64,000 nt of DNA from Micrococcus endophyticus (GCF_014205115.1 NZ_JACHMW010000001.1:372001-436000), one strand, 5' to 3'; positions 8,325 to 17,161 are shown, counted from the stretch's first letter. A program made the numbers and translations. Notes: generated from the letters alone by a model not told the origin.

Positions 8325-9420
8325 CCCGGCGGTGGCCGGAGGCTCCGCCCGGCTCCGCGCCGCCCGGCGCCGAGCCCTCTTGCACGGCCGCGTGGCGCTG
8401 CGCGTCGTCGCGGGCGTCGGCCGCCGCGTCGGCGGCGTCCTCGGCCGCGTCCGCGGCGGCCTGCTCCCGGTCCTGCCGGTCCTGGGCCTCCTGCGCGGCG
8501 CGCACGTCCGCCGCGAGCTCGGCCAGCATGGCCTCCGCCTCGGCCACCATGGCGGCGTCGTGGCGGTCCAGGCCGCGGGCGAGCCACTGGGCGAGCGCGA
8601 ACTCGGCCAGCAGGGCGGCGCGGCGCATCAGGTGCGTGTCGCCGTCGTCGGCGGCCCCGGCCGCGGCCCGGCGGGACTCGTAGGCGTCCAGGACGCGGTC
8701 GGCCAGGTCCGGGTCCTCGGCGGCGGCCAGCCACGCCACGTCCGCGGCCGGGTCGCCCCGGTGCAGGTCGGTCCAGCCGGTCACGCCCACCACGCGGCCG
8801 CGCTCGAGCAGCAGGTTGTCCTCGTGGAGGTCGCCGTGTACGGGCACGGGCGTGAACCGCCACAGGGCCTCCTCCTCCATGGCCTCCTCCCAGCGGCGCA
8901 GCAGCAGCGGGGGGACGCGCCCGGAGGTGGCGGCCTGATCCAGCGCGTGCAGGTGCCGCTGACGAATCTCCTCGGCGGAGTAGGACGGCAGGTCGGCCTG
9001 GTCCACGACGTCGTCCGGGAGGGTGTGGATGGCGGCCAGCACGCGCCCCACGTCCTGGACGGCGGGCTCGCCGAGGCGGGCGAGCTCGTCCAGGGAGACC
9101 GGGCGGCCCGGCATGTCCTGGTAGACGAAGGTGCGCAGCCCCTCGAGCCGGACGGCGCCGGCCACGGAGGGGGTGCGGAACGGCAGGGCCGCGCGCACGG
9201 CGGGGGTCAGGCCCGCCAGGACCTGCAGCTCCGTCTCCAGGCGGATGCCGGCCTCGGGGGTGCGGGGGGAGCGCACGCGCCAGCGCTGGCCCTCCCCGTC
9301 CACCACGACGGCGGTGGAGAAGTCCGCGGGGTCGTCCGGGCTCGCCTCCACGGAGACGGGGGCGAGGCCGGGGACGGCCGCGGCGGCCAGGGCTGCAAGA
9401 CGTAGGGGCTGACGATCCAC
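8311..9420 (-). CDS. Aminoglycoside-phosphotransferase-fold kinase (APH family)
   Basis: The 369-residue protein has the APH catalytic loop VHGDLHEDNLLL, and a metal-binding segment VTGWTDLHRGDP where the family usually has an aspartate before the tryptophan. The family phosphorylates small molecules such as aminoglycosides and macrolides, as well as sugars and choline. The natural substrate cannot be told from sequence, and a resistance role is not implied. The last 70 or so residues are a charged Ala/Asp/Gln-rich tail likely to be helical or disordered. The GTG start lies 6 nt after a TAGGCT hexamer. The 3' end overlaps adnB by 14 nt on the opposite strand. Confidence 0.8.
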   Translation of the reverse strand: MDRQPLRLAALAAAAVPGLAPVSVEASPDDPADFSTAVVVDGEGQRWRVRSPRTPEAGIRLETELQVLAGLTPAVRAALPFRTPSVAGAVRLEGLRTFVYQDMPGRPVSLDELARLGEPAVQDVGRVLAAIHTLPDDVVDQADLPSYSAEEIRQRHLHALDQAATSGRVPPLLLRRWEEAMEEEALWRFTPVPVHGDLHEDNLLLERGRVVGVTGWTDLHRGDPAADVAWLAAAEDPDLADRVLDAYESRRAAAGAADDGDTHLMRRAALLAEFALAQWLARGLDRHDAAMVAEAEAMLAELAADVRAAQEAQDRQDREQAAADAAEDAADAAADARDDAQRHAAVQEGSAPGGAEPGGASGHRRVTDA

Positions 9421-9426
9421 CCCTCC

Positions 9427-9432
9427 AGCCTA
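9427..9432 (-). promoter_or_regulatory. -10 hexamer of the APH-family gene, probably leaderless
   Basis: TAGGCT on the minus strand, 6 nt before GTG 9420. It is divergent from the nudC hexamer at 9481-9486. Confidence 0.5.
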
Positions 9433-9480
9433 GGCGCGACGCGGCGTCCGGCGCCGCCGGGCGCACCGGCGGCGGCTCGA

Positions 9481-9486
9481 TAGCCT
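9481..9486 (+). promoter_or_regulatory. -10 hexamer of nudC, probably leaderless
   Basis: TAGCCT is followed by 6 nt and then ATG 9493. No Shine-Dalgarno sequence precedes the ATG. Confidence 0.5.
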
Positions 9487-9492
9487 GGTGCC

Positions 9493-10512
9493 ATGCCCGT
9501 CCCGGACCCCTCCGCGCCCGCCCCCGAGCCCCGCCACGACCCCGCACCGGCCTCCGCCCCGGCGGCGCCCCTGGCGCTGCCGCTGGCGCGCGAGGAGGTG
9601 GACCGCGGCGCCGTCGCCCGCCTGGACCCGGGGCACCTGGCCGCGGCCTGGGAGCGGGAGGGCACTGAGGTGCTGTGGCTGCAGGGCGGCCGCGCCCCGG
9701 TGGCGGACGGCCGCCTGCGCTTCACCACGCCCTCCGGCCCCGTCCCGCCGCAGGCCGCCTACCTGGGCCGCGGCACCGCGGCCGACCTCGGCCCCGGCGG
9801 GCGGGAGCGGGCCGTGGTGGCCGTGGCGCTCGAGCCGCCGGCGGTCCTGCCCCCGGATGCGGCGGCCGCCCTCGGGGACGCCGCCTGGGTGGGCCTGCGC
9901 GACGCCGCGGCCGCCCTCTCCGACGCGGACGCCGGGCTGTTCGTGGCCGCCGTCGCCAACGCCAACTGGCACGCGGCCCACCGGTTCTGCTCCTTCTGCG
10001 GCGGCGCCACCGCGGTGGAGGCCGCCGGCTGGGTGCGCCGCTGCGAGGCCTGCGGCCGGGAGCACTTCCCGCGCACGGACCCGGCCGTGATCGTGGCCGT
10101 CACGGACCCGGACGGCCGGATCCTGCTGGGCCGCAACGCCGCCTGGCCCGCCGGGCGGTACTCGTGCCTGGCCGGCTTCGTGGAGCCGGGGGAGTCCCTC
10201 GAGCACGCCGTGGTGCGCGAGGTCGCCGAGGAGTCCGGCGTCACGGTGGCCGACCCGCGCTACCGCGGCTCCCAGCCCTGGCCGTTCCCGCGCTCGCTCA
10301 TGCTCGGCTTCACGGCCCAGGCCCCCGCCGGCGCCGAGCCCGTGGCGGACGGCACGGAGATCCTCTCCGTCCGGTGGTTCGAGCGCGAGGAGCTGGCCGC
10401 GCTGGCGCGCGAGGGCGAGATCACGCTCCCGGGCGCCGTGTCCATCGCCCGGGCGCTCATCGAGGATTGGTACGGTGGGACGCTGCCCGATGCGCAGACC
10501 CTGATCACCTAG
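9493..10512 (+). CDS. nudC: NADH pyrophosphatase NudC
   Basis: The 339-residue Nudix hydrolase cleaves NAD(H) to NMN(H) and AMP; family members also remove NAD caps from RNA. Visible signs: a variable N-terminal domain; a four-cysteine zinc ribbon (FCSFCG near residue 167, then CEACG); the Nudix box GFVEPGES with REVAEESG; and the NudC signature SQPWPFP directly after it. The start is proline/alanine-rich, and ATG 9493 is supported by its position just after a -10 hexamer. The TAG stop overlaps the AGGAGG that serves uvrD2, so the pair is probably one transcript, as in mycobacteria. Confidence 0.93.
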   Translation: MPVPDPSAPAPEPRHDPAPASAPAAPLALPLAREEVDRGAVARLDPGHLAAAWEREGTEVLWLQGGRAPVADGRLRFTTPSGPVPPQAAYLGRGTAADLGPGGRERAVVAVALEPPAVLPPDAAAALGDAAWVGLRDAAAALSDADAGLFVAAVANANWHAAHRFCSFCGGATAVEAAGWVRRCEACGREHFPRTDPAVIVAVTDPDGRILLGRNAAWPAGRYSCLAGFVEPGESLEHAVVREVAEESGVTVADPRYRGSQPWPFPRSLMLGFTAQAPAGAEPVADGTEILSVRWFEREELAALAREGEITLPGAVSIARALIEDWYGGTLPDAQTLIT

Positions 10513-10527
10513 GAGGACTCGTCCCGC

Positions 10528-12657
10528 ATGAGCACTCCCGACGAGATCCTCCGCGGCCTCGACCCGGAGCAGCGCCGCGCCGCCACCGCCCTGCAGGGGC
10601 CCGTGTGCATCCTCGCCGGCGCGGGCACCGGCAAGACCCGCGCCATCACCCACCGCATCGCGTACGGCGTGGCCTCCGGCGTCTTCGACCCGCACCGCAC
10701 GCTCGCGCTGACCTTCACGGCGCGCGCCGCCGCCGAGATGCGCACCCGCCTGCGCGACCTCGGCGTGGCCGGCGTCCAGGCCCGCACCTTCCACTCCGCC
10801 GCCCTGCGCCAGCTGCAGTACTTCTGGCCGCAGGCCGTGGGCGGCCCCATGCCCTCGCTGATCGAGAACAAGGTGCGCCTGCTCACCGAGGTCGCCCAGG
10901 GCATGCGGATGAGCGTGGACCGGGCCGGGCTGCGCGACCTCGCCGGCGAGATCGAGTGGGCCAAGGTCTCCCTGCACGCCCCCGAGGGCTACGCGGAGGC
11001 CGCGCGCGGCCGCGAGATGCCCGCCGGCTGGGACGCCACCACCGTGGCCCGCCTCTACACGGGCTACGAGGAGGCCAAGACGGCCCGGAACATGATCGAC
11101 TTCGAGGACGTCCTGCTGATCCTCGTGGGCATCCTCTCCACGGAGCCGCGCATCGCCGCCACCATCCGGGACCAGTACCGCGTGTTCCTCGTGGACGAGT
11201 ACCAGGACGTCTCCCCGCTGCAGCACCGCCTCCTGGACCTGTGGCTGGGGGACCGGGGCGACCTGTGCGTGGTGGGCGACGCCTCCCAGACCATCTACTC
11301 GTTCACCGGGGCCACCTCCCGCTTCCTCACGGACTTCCGGGAGCGCCATCCGGACGCCACCGTCGTCGAGCTCGTGCGCGACTACCGCTCGAGCCCGCAG
11401 GTGGTGGAGGCCGCGAACCGGCTGCTCGCGGACCGCACCAAGGCGGGCCAGCGGGACCGCACGATGCCCCGCTGGCCGGACCCGCTCGAGCTCGTCTCCC
11501 AGCGCCCCAACGGGCCGGATCCCGTGTTCGCCGAGTGCACGGACGACGAGGCGGAGGCCGGCTGGGTCGCGGACCGGATCCGCGCCCTGATCGACGACGG
11601 CGTCGCCGCCTCGGAGATCGCCGTCCTGTTCCGCACCAACGGCCAGTCTCAGGCGTTCGAGACGGCCCTGTCCTCGGCCGGCATCGGCTACCAGCTGCGC
11701 GGCGGCGAGCGGTTCTTCTCCCGGCGCGAGGTGCGCGACGGCATCCTGCAGCTGCGGGCCGCGGCCCGCGCCGCGCAGGACCTCACCGGCGACGACGTCC
11801 CGGACCGGGTGCGCGACGTGCTCGCCTCCCTGGGGTACTCGGCGCAGCCGCCGGCTGCGACGGGCGCGGCGCGCGAGCGCTGGGAGTCCCTGCACGCCCT
11901 CGTGAACCTCGCCGAGCAGCTGGCCGGCTCGCGCGGGGCGGAGTTCACGCTCACCGAGCTGGTGGCCGAGCTGGACGAGCGGGCGCAGCACCAGCACGCC
12001 CCCACCGTCCAGGGCGTCACCCTGGCCTCGCTGCACTCGGCCAAGGGCCTGGAGTGGGACGCCGTGTTCCTCGTGGGCCTCTCCGAGGGCCTCATGCCGA
12101 TCTCCTTCGCCGAGACCCAGGCCGAGGTGGACGAGGAGCGCCGCCTGCTCTACGTGGGCATCACGCGCGCCCGCGAGCACCTGTCCCTGACGTGGACGCT
12201 CTCCCGCGGCACGGGCGGGCGCTCCACCCGCCGCCCCTCCCGCTTCCTCTGGGCGATCGACCCCACCCTCGGGGGCACCCGCGAGCACGCACCCGCCCGC
12301 GGATCCGCGCCCGGCGCCGCCAAGCCCCGCCGGCGCGGGGCCACCGTGGCCACGTGCCGCACCTGCGGCAAGCCCCTGGAGACGGGCGCCGAGCGCAAGG
12401 TCGGCCGCTGCCTGGACTGCCCGGCCACCTACGACGAGGCGGTGCTCGAGCAGCTGCGGGACTGGCGCAGCCGCACCGCCGCCGAGATGAAGATGCCCGC
12501 GTTCGTGGTGTTCACGGACGCCACGCTCGTGGCCATCGCCGAGGCCATGCCCGCCTCGCCGAAGGAGCTGCTGGCGGTGCCGGGGCTGGGGCGCACGAAG
12601 CTGGAGAAGCACGGCGAGGCGCTGCTCGAGCTGCTGCACGGCACGCCGACGGCCTGA
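10528..12657 (+). CDS. uvrD2: UvrD2 DNA helicase with tetracysteine motif and HRDC domain
   Basis: The 709-residue SF1A 3'-5' helicase has Walker A AGAGTGKTRA, Walker B LVDEYQDV, motif III VGDASQTIYSFTGA, motif V LHSAKGLEWD and motif VI YVGITRARE. After the motor comes a CRTCGK...CLDC tetracysteine element, then a C-terminal HRDC-type domain ending in VPGLGRTKLEKHGE. This layout defines UvrD2, which is essential for viability in M. tuberculosis. AGGAGG at 10511-10516, partly within the nudC stop, is the ribosome binding site. The protein acts on DNA in repair, and its cellular substrate is not shown by the sequence. Confidence 0.93.
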   Translation: MSTPDEILRGLDPEQRRAATALQGPVCILAGAGTGKTRAITHRIAYGVASGVFDPHRTLALTFTARAAAEMRTRLRDLGVAGVQARTFHSAALRQLQYFWPQAVGGPMPSLIENKVRLLTEVAQGMRMSVDRAGLRDLAGEIEWAKVSLHAPEGYAEAARGREMPAGWDATTVARLYTGYEEAKTARNMIDFEDVLLILVGILSTEPRIAATIRDQYRVFLVDEYQDVSPLQHRLLDLWLGDRGDLCVVGDASQTIYSFTGATSRFLTDFRERHPDATVVELVRDYRSSPQVVEAANRLLADRTKAGQRDRTMPRWPDPLELVSQRPNGPDPVFAECTDDEAEAGWVADRIRALIDDGVAASEIAVLFRTNGQSQAFETALSSAGIGYQLRGGERFFSRREVRDGILQLRAAARAAQDLTGDDVPDRVRDVLASLGYSAQPPAATGAARERWESLHALVNLAEQLAGSRGAEFTLTELVAELDERAQHQHAPTVQGVTLASLHSAKGLEWDAVFLVGLSEGLMPISFAETQAEVDEERRLLYVGITRAREHLSLTWTLSRGTGGRSTRRPSRFLWAIDPTLGGTREHAPARGSAPGAAKPRRRGATVATCRTCGKPLETGAERKVGRCLDCPATYDEAVLEQLRDWRSRTAAEMKMPAFVVFTDATLVAIAEAMPASPKELLAVPGLGRTKLEKHGEALLELLHGTPTA

Positions 12658-12730
12658 GCCGGCCGCCCGCGGCCGCACGGGTGGCCCCGGCCGCCCCCGC
12701 AGCCACTGCCGTCCCCCGCGGGGACCCTCC

Positions 12731-13501
12731 TCACGTGCCCCAGGCGAGCGCGTCCGGATCGCACGCGCACCCGGCCCGCGGCCGGACCCGCGCCCGGCGG
12801 GTGCGCCCGCTCGCCCGGTCGGCCCGCACCACGCCGGCCGACGGGCCGGCCCGCAGGGCGTCGGCGACGAGTACGGCCGCCCGCTGGGCGGTGAGGGCGT
12901 CCACGGCCGCCGCTCCGGCCGCACCGGAGGACGTCGCCCGTCCTCGGGCCGACCGCCGGCCGGACGGGCCCACCGGGTCGGCCGGCAGCGAGCACAGCGG
13001 GCAGCCCACGACGCCGGGGGCGCACCAGGGCCCCACCGCCACCGCGCGGGGCCCCACGCGCACGGGCAGGAGCGGGTGGTCGGCGGCGAGGGCCTGCGCC
13101 GCGAGGTCGGCGTCGAGGACGTCTCCGACGGCGACGCTCGCCTGGCCGACCAGCACGGGCAGCGGGCCGTGATGGGCGTAGACGCGCAGCCCCGGGGCCA
13201 CGTCGAGCAGGCGCCGTTCGAGGGCACGGGCCCGCGGACGCCCGAGGTCCCCGGGCAGCAGCCCGGTGCCGAGGTCGGCAGCGTCCACGGGGCGCGGATC
13301 CCACAGGGCCATCCGGTGGGCGCCGGCGCCGGCCAGCGCGTGGGCCACCGCCACGCCGACGGGGTCCAGGCCCGCGACGTGGACGTCCACGGGCGGCTCC
13401 CACCCCGCGCCGGGAGGCCCGGGGTCGAGGGCAGGGCGGACGGCGCCGGGCTCGGCGGAGGACAGGGCGTCGGACAGTGCGGAAGACGGGGCGGCGGGCA
13501 T
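12731..13501 (-). CDS. ThiF/E1-like Rossmann-fold protein
   Basis: The 256-residue protein begins after about 36 residues with VDVHVAGLDPVGVAVAHAL and LWDPRPVDAADLGTGL, the layout of ThiF/MoeB/HesA adenylyltransferases (nucleotide-binding loop, acidic residue, then a conserved strand). The glycine loop is imperfect. The clear cysteines are CPLC near residue 160 and a pair close to the C-terminus. I see no typical E1 catalytic cysteine context, so adenylation activity is doubtful. ATG 13501 has a GAGGAG ribosome binding site. It converges with uvrD2 and diverges from the metallopeptidase gene, as in related actinobacteria. Its function is unknown. Confidence 0.65.
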   Translation of the reverse strand: MPAAPSSALSDALSSAEPGAVRPALDPGPPGAGWEPPVDVHVAGLDPVGVAVAHALAGAGAHRMALWDPRPVDAADLGTGLLPGDLGRPRARALERRLLDVAPGLRVYAHHGPLPVLVGQASVAVGDVLDADLAAQALAADHPLLPVRVGPRAVAVGPWCAPGVVGCPLCSLPADPVGPSGRRSARGRATSSGAAGAAAVDALTAQRAAVLVADALRAGPSAGVVRADRASGRTRRARVRPRAGCACDPDALAWGT

Positions 13502-13582
13502 GGCGGCTCCTCTCGGGCGGGTGCGCCCCACCCTGCCAGGGCGCCGTCGGGCCGCCCGGGGTTGTCCACAGCCGGAGCGCCG

Positions 13583-14431
13583 ATGGCGGACAATGGCCGG
13601 ATGCCTCCTGCCGACGCCGCCGTGCCCGTGCCTGCCGAGCCCGTGCCTGCCGAGCACGAGCGCGGAGAGCCCGTGCCCGCCGAGCACGAGCGCGGAGAGC
13701 CCGTGCCCGCCGCCGCGGCCGTCTCCGCCCTGGCCCGTCGCCCGGCGCGCCGGGGCGCCGTGCGGCAGAGCACCGACCTGGACTGGGAGGGCACGCCCGT
13801 GCGGCTCGTGCGCTCCACCGCCCGCACCCGCACCGTCTCGGCGGCCTGGCGCGAGGGCCGCCTGCAGGTCAACGTCCCCGCCCGGCTCACCCCGGCCCAG
13901 GAGCGCGAGTGGATCGCCCGCATGGTCGAGCAGGTGGCGTGCCGCGCCGGCGCCGGAGCGTCGCCCGGGCGCGCTGGCGCCGGCTCGCAGCCCGGATCCG
14001 GCCCGGGCGCGGGCTCCGGCGGGGACGAGGCCCTGATGGCCTGGGCGCAGCGGCTCTCCGCCGCGCACCTGGGCGGACGGGCCCGGCCGGCGTCGGTGGC
14101 CTGGTCCGCGCGGCAGCGCCGCCGCTGGGGCTCGTGCACGCCCTCCCAGGGGACCATCCGGCTCTCGGACCGCCTCCGGGGCATGCCGGACTGGGTGGTG
14201 GCCGCCGTCCTCGTCCACGAGCTGGCCCACCTGCTCGAGTCCGGCCACGGGCCGGCGTTCCGCCGCCTCGTCGCCGCGTATCCGCGCTACGAGGAGGCCA
14301 TGGCCTTCCTCGACGGCGTCGCCTTCGCCGAGAGCCGCGGGCGCACCGCCCCGGACGCCTGGGCCGACGACGAGGACGCGACGGACGCGGACGCGCCCGA
14401 CGACGGCCCGACCGAGGACGAGCGGGCCTGA
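13583..14431 (+). CDS. YgjP/DUF45-type zinc metallopeptidase (M48-like)
   Basis: The 282-residue protein carries LVHELAHLLESGHGPAF near residue 212, the HExxH zinc motif with a downstream His typical of the YgjP-like family. WGSCTPSQGTIRLSDRL just before it is another family landmark. Most members are of unknown substrate. The N-terminal 45 residues are low-complexity and contain an exact 30-bp duplication (13651-13710). A Gly/Ala/Pro-rich linker interrupts the middle, and the C-terminus is strongly acidic. ATG 13583 is chosen for GGAG 6 nt upstream; ATG 13601 is possible. The gene shares a short divergent intergenic with the ThiF-like gene. Confidence 0.8.
   Translation: MADNGRMPPADAAVPVPAEPVPAEHERGEPVPAEHERGEPVPAAAAVSALARRPARRGAVRQSTDLDWEGTPVRLVRSTARTRTVSAAWREGRLQVNVPARLTPAQEREWIARMVEQVACRAGAGASPGRAGAGSQPGSGPGAGSGGDEALMAWAQRLSAAHLGGRARPASVAWSARQRRRWGSCTPSQGTIRLSDRLRGMPDWVVAAVLVHELAHLLESGHGPAFRRLVAAYPRYEEAMAFLDGVAFAESRGRTAPDAWADDEDATDADAPDDGPTEDERA
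13651..13710 (+). repeat. Two exact 30-bp tandem repeats inside the metallopeptidase gene
   Basis: Positions 13651-13680 and 13681-13710 are identical. In frame they duplicate a ten-residue unit containing EHERGEPVPA. A diverged part-copy precedes them. Confidence 0.9.
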
Positions 14432-14480
14432 GACGACCGCGGGCGGCCCGCACCGTGGTGCCGGACCGCCCGCCGTCGTC
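14432..14480 (+). terminator. Hairpin between converging genes
   Basis: A long, slightly imperfect inverted repeat (GACGACC... with ...CGTCGTC) with an inner GCACC/GGTGC stem lies between the metallopeptidase stop and the DUF2342 stop. It is a likely bidirectional terminator. Confidence 0.5.
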
Positions 14481-14495
14481 GTGGGGGAGAGGGGA

Positions 14496-15896
14496 TCAGC
14501 CCTCCTTGGGCGCGTCCCCGAAGCCGCCCTCGAGGAGCTTGCGCAGGTCGTCGTCGAGCGAATCCGTGCTGGCGTCCGCGGCGGTGCGGCGGCCGGCGTA
14601 CCCGGCCGGGTCCTCGAGGTCCTCGGCGGTGGGCTGGCGCTCGGGGTGCCGCCAGATCTCCTCGCGGTACTCCTTGCCCTGCTCCGCGGTGACGTGCTCC
14701 CAGAAGGCGGCGGCCTCCCGCAGGCGGCGCGGACGCAGCTCCAGGCCCACGAGCGCGGCGAACGCCTGCTCGGCCGGGCCGCCCGAGGCGCGGCGGCGGT
14801 TCATGGTCTCGCGCAGGGCGGCGGCGGACTCCAGCGGTGTGGCGGCCTCGGCCACCACCACGTCCACCCAGCCCTCCACGAGGGCCACGAGCAGCTCGAG
14901 CTGCTGCAGGGCGGCCCGCTGGGTGGCGTCCGGGGCGGCGATGAAGGAGGAGCCGTCGAACACGGCCTGCATGGACTCGGGGTCCATGGGGTCCACCGAC
15001 CGCGCGGCCTGCTCGATGCCCTCGGTGTCCAGGCGGATGCCGGCCGCGTACTGCTCGATGGCCGCGTAGAGGTCGCGCTCGAGCCACGGGGAGTGCAGGA
15101 ACAGGCGCATGCGGGCGGCCTCGCGCAGGGCGAGGTAGATGCGGACCTGGTCGTCCGGCACGCTCAGGCCGTCGCCGAACTCCTCGACGTTCACCGGTAC
15201 CATGGCCAGCCGGTGCCCGGCGATCGGCAGGCCGATGTCCGTGCCGGAGAGCACCTCCTTGCCGAGGGCGCCCACGGCGCCGCCGAGCTGCAGGCCGAAC
15301 ATGGTGCCGCCCATGTTCTTCAGCATCGGCTGGAGGCCGGCGAGCATCGAGGCGTCCATGCCCTCGGGGAGCTGGCCCGGCAGCTGCTGCTCGATCGCGG
15401 CGGACATGGCCCGGGACATGGACACGGCCACGGGCTCGGTGAGGCGGCGCCACTGGTCCATGGTCGCCTCGACCCACTCGGCGCGGGACCAGGCGACGCC
15501 CACGCTGCCCACCGGCTCGGTCTGCGTGGCGCCGTCGAGCCACAGCTCGGCCAGGCGCAGGGCCTCGTCCACCTCGCGACGCGCGAACGAGCCGATCGCC
15601 GGGTCCTCGCCGGCCACGGCCTGGCGCGCGGCCTGCTTGGCCAGGGTCCAGTTCACGGGGCCCTCGGAGCCGGGGCCGGGGTTCATCATCGCCTGGAACT
15701 GCGCCATGGCCTGCTGCATCATCGCGGGGTCCAGCTGCGAGGGGTCGAAGGGCATCCCGCCGGGGCCGCCCATGCCCTCCATGGCGCGGCGGATCTCGTC
15801 CGGGTCGGGGCCGTTGCCGCCGAAGAGCTGCCGGAGCATCTCCTCCAGCGGGTCTCGGCCGTCGTCGGATCCGGGAGTGCGCGGGTCGTTGCTCAT
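14496..15896 (-). CDS. DUF2342 (zincin_2-like) protein, Rv3195 family
   Basis: The 466-residue protein belongs to an actinobacterial family annotated as putative zinc-dependent metalloproteases (DUF2342). Its N-terminus is Gly/Met/Gln-rich (FGGNGPDPDEI, MMQQAMAQ), followed by WTLAKQAARQAV, a hydrophobic GTMFGLQLGGAVGALG and LHSPWLERDL. I find no HExxH, and a later segment reads LVEGWVDVVV where other branches have EGH, so peptidase activity is unproven. ATG 15896 lies 6 nt after TACGCT. It diverges from the PDZ-Lon gene, the same arrangement as Rv3195/Rv3194c in M. tuberculosis. Confidence 0.8.
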   Translation of the reverse strand: MSNDPRTPGSDDGRDPLEEMLRQLFGGNGPDPDEIRRAMEGMGGPGGMPFDPSQLDPAMMQQAMAQFQAMMNPGPGSEGPVNWTLAKQAARQAVAGEDPAIGSFARREVDEALRLAELWLDGATQTEPVGSVGVAWSRAEWVEATMDQWRRLTEPVAVSMSRAMSAAIEQQLPGQLPEGMDASMLAGLQPMLKNMGGTMFGLQLGGAVGALGKEVLSGTDIGLPIAGHRLAMVPVNVEEFGDGLSVPDDQVRIYLALREAARMRLFLHSPWLERDLYAAIEQYAAGIRLDTEGIEQAARSVDPMDPESMQAVFDGSSFIAAPDATQRAALQQLELLVALVEGWVDVVVAEAATPLESAAALRETMNRRRASGGPAEQAFAALVGLELRPRRLREAAAFWEHVTAEQGKEYREEIWRHPERQPTAEDLEDPAGYAGRRTAADASTDSLDDDLRKLLEGGFGDAPKEG

Positions 15897-15902
15897 GGCC
15901 CC

Positions 15903-15908
15903 AGCGTA
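15903..15908 (-). promoter_or_regulatory. -10 hexamer of the DUF2342 gene, probably leaderless
   Basis: TACGCT on the minus strand, 6 nt before ATG 15896. No ribosome binding site is seen. Confidence 0.5.
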
Positions 15909-16005
15909 TCCGCGCGGCCCCGGGGTGCACCCGCCCTCCCGACGCCGCGGCGGCCCGGTTCGCCCTCGGCGCACGCCCGCGCCCGAGCGGGGCCCGGGGT
16001 CCGCG

Positions 16006-16011
16006 TAGACT
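16006..16011 (+). promoter_or_regulatory. -10 hexamer of the PDZ-Lon gene
   Basis: TAGACT lies 79 nt before GTG 16091. Unlike the leaderless cases there is room for a leader, and AGGAAAG occurs before the start. Confidence 0.4.
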
Positions 16012-16090
16012 GGGACGACCGTCGCCGTGCGGCACGTGCCCGGCGGCGAGGACGGCCCCTGACCAGGACCAGCAGGAAAGTCGGTGTCGC

Positions 16091-17161
16091 GTGCGCGCAG
16101 TGCCCCCGAGGACCACCCGTGCCCCGCGCCTGCCCGCGTCCGGATGGCTCGCCCTCGGCAGCGCCGGCCTGGCCCTGCTGCTTCCCACCCCCTACATCCT
16201 CGAGAGCCCCGGCCCCGCCGTGGACCTGCTGGGGGAGCGCGAGGGCGCCGAGGTGCTCCGCGTGGAGGGCGGGACGCCGGACGAGGGCGAGGGGACGCTG
16301 GACATGACCACCGTGATGGTCGGCGGCCCGCCCATCAGCACCACCTCCGTCATCGACCTCGCCGGGGCCCTGGCGGACCCTGCCGTGGACGTCGTCCCGC
16401 GCGAGCTGATGTACCCCACCGGCATGAGCTCCGAGGAGGTCGGCGCGGCCAACACCGCCGCCATGTCCGACTCGCAGGACACCGCCGCGGCCGCCGCCCT
16501 CCACGCGCTCGGCCGCCCCGTGCCCAGCACCCTCGTGGTGCACGAGCTGGTGCCCGGCGGCCCCTCCGAGGGCGTCCTGCGCCCCGGGGACGAGGTGATC
16601 GCCGCCGCGGGCGAGCCCGCCGAGGACCTGGAGGACCTGCGCGCCGCCGTCGGGTCCGCGGGCCCGGACCCGGTGACGCTCACCGTGCGCCGGGACGGCG
16701 CGGTGACGGAGCTGCGCGTGCCCGTGGCGGCCGCCCCGGAGGGCGCGCCGCAGCCGTGGCAGATGGGCGCGCTCATCGAGACCGTCGTCGACGTCCCCCT
16801 GGACGTCGAGCTGACCGTGCCGGACATCGGCGGCCCCTCCGCGGGCCTGATGTTCGCGCTCACCGTCCTCGAGCGGCTCACGCCCGGCGCCATGACCGGC
16901 GGCGCGCCGATCGCGGGGACGGGCACCATCACCCCCGACGGGGTCGTCGGGCCCATCGGCGGCATCCCGCAGAAGGTGCGCGGCGCGGCGCAGGCTGGGG
17001 CGACGACGTTCCTCGCCCCCACCGCCAACTGCGGCGAGCTGGACGGCCGGGTGCCCGAGGGGCTCCAGGTGTACGCCGTGGACACGCTCGCCCAGGCCCG
17101 GGAGATCGTCGAGGCCGTCGGCCGGGGCGAACCCCCCGAATCCGCCCGCACCTGCGGCTGA
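16091..17161 (+). CDS. PDZ-Lon (YlbL-like) membrane serine protease, Rv3194c family
   Basis: The 356-residue protein has one N-terminal transmembrane segment (about residues 17-35) ending in ILESPGPA. A PDZ domain follows around residues 140-215 (VPGGPSEGVLRPGDEVIAAAG), then a C-terminal Lon-type protease domain with the nucleophile region DIGGPSAGLMFAL and the lysine region IPQKVRGA. Ser and Lys form the Lon dyad. The active domain would face outside the membrane. Substrates are unknown; the B. subtilis homologue YlbL has been tied to clearing the cell-division inhibitor YneA. It precedes the UPF0182 gene on the same strand, the conserved actinobacterial order. Confidence 0.88.
   Translation: MRAVPPRTTRAPRLPASGWLALGSAGLALLLPTPYILESPGPAVDLLGEREGAEVLRVEGGTPDEGEGTLDMTTVMVGGPPISTTSVIDLAGALADPAVDVVPRELMYPTGMSSEEVGAANTAAMSDSQDTAAAAALHALGRPVPSTLVVHELVPGGPSEGVLRPGDEVIAAAGEPAEDLEDLRAAVGSAGPDPVTLTVRRDGAVTELRVPVAAAPEGAPQPWQMGALIETVVDVPLDVELTVPDIGGPSAGLMFALTVLERLTPGAMTGGAPIAGTGTITPDGVVGPIGGIPQKVRGAAQAGATTFLAPTANCGELDGRVPEGLQVYAVDTLAQAREIVEAVGRGEPPESARTCG

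Noticed and set aside
8311-9420. Antibiotic resistance function for the APH-fold gene
   Set aside because: The fold is broad, and the position in a conserved block with a GC content like its neighbours argues for a housekeeping role.
9430-14184. 1584-codon minus-strand ORF
   Set aside because: It runs against nudC, uvrD2 and other genes with clear motifs, and is low-complexity Arg/Gly/Ala/Pro.
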